64,000 nt of DNA from Acidobacteriota bacterium (GTDB taxonomy: Bacteria; Acidobacteriota; Terriglobia; UBA7540), in the NCBI GenBank assembly GCA_021817045.1, contig JAKAWG010000014.1, forward strand, positions 1 through 64,000, in the 5' to 3' direction. The notes under the pieces were generated by a model. That model did not search any database. It was not told the DNA's origin and saw only the letters and a list, made by a program, of their open reading frames with translations. The position numbers were made by a program, and so were the translations under genes. Below, in pieces: positions 62,689-64,000 of this stretch (within the stretch, counting starts at the first letter, position 1; every line of letters begins with the position of its first letter).

Positions 62689-63591
62689 TCACCCAATACC
62701 CAGTTCATCCGCTTTTTCAACCGGCGTGCCGCAGCGGCGGCAGATCACGGCACCGCAGTCTCCGCACGCGAGTGGATCCGTCACCTCCTCGCCGCAGCGT
62801 GGACAGTAAAAGGGACCGCGTTCTTTCTGGTCGGGTAGGTTCGTGGGAGCCTGCGTGGGTGACGTCGAGTTCTGCGAGAGGACGGGGTCAAGGCTGGTTT
62901 GCGAATCATCAGCCAGCTCCGGCAAACGGATAAATGATCGGATTACGTCCCGCACCTCATCCAATCTGCCGTTGCAGAAGTGATCTCCTCCTTCAACCCA
63001 GTGCAACGTCTTTGGCGGCGCGAAGGTGGCCACCAGTTGTTCGACTAGCGCTCGAGGTCCAAAAGGATCTTTAGTGCCTTCTATAATAAGCTTCGGCTTC
63101 GCGCAGGAGCGGAGATAAGAGAAATCGTAATTTTGGACCGGCAAACCGATTCCGATAAGCGCCACAACCCCGCCATCGAAGGCCCCCACGCGCAAACCGA
63201 CTGCGGAGCCGAACGAAAAGCCCATGAGGACAACACGCTTTGTCGGGTAACGCGCCCGAAGCCAGCCGAGCGCTGCCCGGACGTCTTCTTGCTCGCCCTG
63301 GCCGTGGGCGAATTGACCCTGGCTCCTGCCCACACCGCGAAAGTTGAATCGCAGCGCGGGCAAGCCTTCCTGAAGAGCTGCCTTTGCCGCTCGGTAGACG
63401 ATCTTGGTGTGCATTGTTCCGCCATAAAGCGGATGAGGATGGCACACCAAAGCCGAGTAAGGCGGCGTGGCCTGAGGATCAAACTCCAAAACTGCCTCAA
63501 GGCCCCCGGCGGGACCGGGGATGAGAAGTCGTTCGATTTGCGTGACGTGCACCGTTCCAGTTCTCGCTGACGCCAAAAGGTTGCTTTGCAT
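62689..63591 (-). CDS. Alpha/beta hydrolase with a C-terminal zinc ribbon
   Basis: A 300-residue protein. The hydrolase domain (about 20-215) shows CHPHPLYGGTMH at about 50-61, RFNFRGVGRSQG at about 82-93, the nucleophile elbow GFSFGSAVG at about 123-131, the acid in EGTKDPFGP and the histidine in EGGDHFCNG. After a polar linker (about 225-258), a zinc ribbon is formed by CPRCGEE, CGDCGAVICRRCG at about 262-288. The hydrolase part resembles the alpha/beta hydrolases of the KANL3/Tex30 or dienelactone type; the substrate is unknown. The ribbon fusion is unusual. ATG at 63591. Converges with thiD. Confidence 0.8.
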   Translation of the reverse strand: MQSNLLASARTGTVHVTQIERLLIPGPAGGLEAVLEFDPQATPPYSALVCHPHPLYGGTMHTKIVYRAAKAALQEGLPALRFNFRGVGRSQGQFAHGQGEQEDVRAALGWLRARYPTKRVVLMGFSFGSAVGLRVGAFDGGVVALIGIGLPVQNYDFSYLRSCAKPKLIIEGTKDPFGPRALVEQLVATFAPPKTLHWVEGGDHFCNGRLDEVRDVIRSFIRLPELADDSQTSLDPVLSQNSTSPTQAPTNLPDQKERGPFYCPRCGEEVTDPLACGDCGAVICRRCGTPVEKADELGIG

Positions 63592-63894
63592 CCGTGAAGG
63601 GGGTCATCGAGCGACGCAGCGCAGGAATTATTCCCCAATCCGTAGTTTAGAACCTTCGTCAGACGACTGTGAAGCGCTTTCGACTGTCTTGAGTCGAACG
63701 GGAAATCACGATGCTGCCAACCGCCGACCTCCATAGTAAAGCAACGGTTACTGTGGTGTTTCAAGATAGGGCTTATCCAATGCCGTTGGCCTCCAAAACC
63801 GGCACGTCCAACGGAAAAACTGCGCGACGGGCCGTCCGCAGCCAGCCTCGACCATCCAATGGAAAGGATTAGGAAAAGTTAAGAGAAAAAATTC
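63592..63894. other. Region left of the right-edge promoter
   Basis: No gene is supported in these 300 bases. A minus-strand frame (63081-63764) is a shadow of the hydrolase gene. The composition becomes A-rich at about 63860-63895, as is common just before strong promoters. Confidence 0.4.
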
Positions 63895-63923
63895 TTGACA
63901 TCTCCTTTATAAGCGCATAAATT
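63895..63923 (+). promoter_or_regulatory. Strong promoter pointing out of the window
   Basis: TTGACA (63895-63900), 17 bases, TAAATT (63918-63923), preceded by an A-rich stretch. The downstream gene is beyond 64000. Confidence 0.75.
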
Positions 63924-63930
63924 GGGGACG

Positions 63931-63957
63931 AAAGTGGCTAATTCTAGTCTAAAGTGG
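63931..63957 (+). promoter_or_regulatory. Direct repeats AAAGTGG after the right-edge promoter
   Basis: AAAGTGG occurs at 63931-63937 and 63951-63957, 20 bases apart. GTGG-type direct repeats right after a promoter resemble MraZ sites before the division/cell-wall cluster, so the next gene may be mraZ; this is inference only. Confidence 0.4.
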
Positions 63958-64000
63958 TCTAACTTAGCGGTCGATGGAGAGTTTGAGGGGTTTTTAAGGA

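Noticed and set aside
63081-63764. 227-residue minus-strand frame over the hydrolase start
   Set aside because: It overlaps the well-supported hydrolase frame and has no family signature.

Overview
The window looks like a chromosomal segment of a Gram-negative, GC-rich soil-type bacterium, most likely an Acidobacteriota member. This is inferred from gene content, not from a marker-gene tree. The evidence is lipid A and heptose genes (lpxC, rfaE2-like), SurA-type and LolA-like envelope proteins, a complete tad/flp pilus locus, an ASPIC/UnbV-FG-GAP protein, and many short palindromic repeats. I see no transposase, integrase, phage module or CRISPR array.

Layout. 1-467 is the start of a membrane glycosyltransferase-like gene leaving the window. 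634-13060 is mostly plus-strand housekeeping: lpxC, heptose-phosphate adenylyltransferase, mfd, a PpiC isomerase, a YhaM-like nuclease, fabZ, dusB, cinA and thpR, with rsmI and a rhodanese on the minus strand. 13124-18288 is a minus-strand pentose-phosphate operon (tkt, zwf, pgl, rpe) with a clear tkt promoter. 18522-18903 is a self-contained unit (promoter, 59-codon secreted lysine/histidine-rich protein, terminator). 19148-33933 is a long minus-strand run: rplU-rpmA, obgE, nadD-rsfS, accD-folC-plsC, a LolA-like lipoprotein, hslV-hslU-fibronectin lipoprotein, a Rieske protein, mutM, rimO-yacG-pgpA and an NHL propeller protein. 34636-37920 is accessory: a membrane-protein/winged-helix cassette with a frameshift, then two DsbA-like proteins. 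38111-43171 is lower glycolysis (gap, pgk, tpiA), secG and tRNA-Leu(GAG), followed by a TetR regulator, pheA and a Tat-exported FG-GAP protein. 46610-59361 is the tad pilus locus, all on the minus strand. 59541-61420 is a DUF362 gene overlapping a terpene-cyclase-repeat gene, then thiD, an alpha/beta hydrolase with a C-terminal zinc ribbon, and at the right edge a strong promoter pointing out of the window.

The tad genes together would build a Flp pilus: TadE, TadE-like and TadG minor pilins, Flp major pilin, TadV prepilin peptidase, CpaB, CpaC secretin, CpaE/TadZ, CpaF ATPase and TadB/TadC platform. A 505-residue multi-pass membrane protein of unknown role sits between TadG and Flp. Upstream of cpaE is a phased array of an 8-base motif.

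The most unusual theme is short palindromic repeats that invade gene ends. One family supplies the TAG stop codon of two unrelated genes (fabZ and tadG). Another adds 18 in-frame residues to the CpaC secretin, a third lies inside the TadE-like N-terminus, and others sit just before the tadG start and over the start of a DsbA-like gene. At least seven families occur in the window, most densely in the tad locus.
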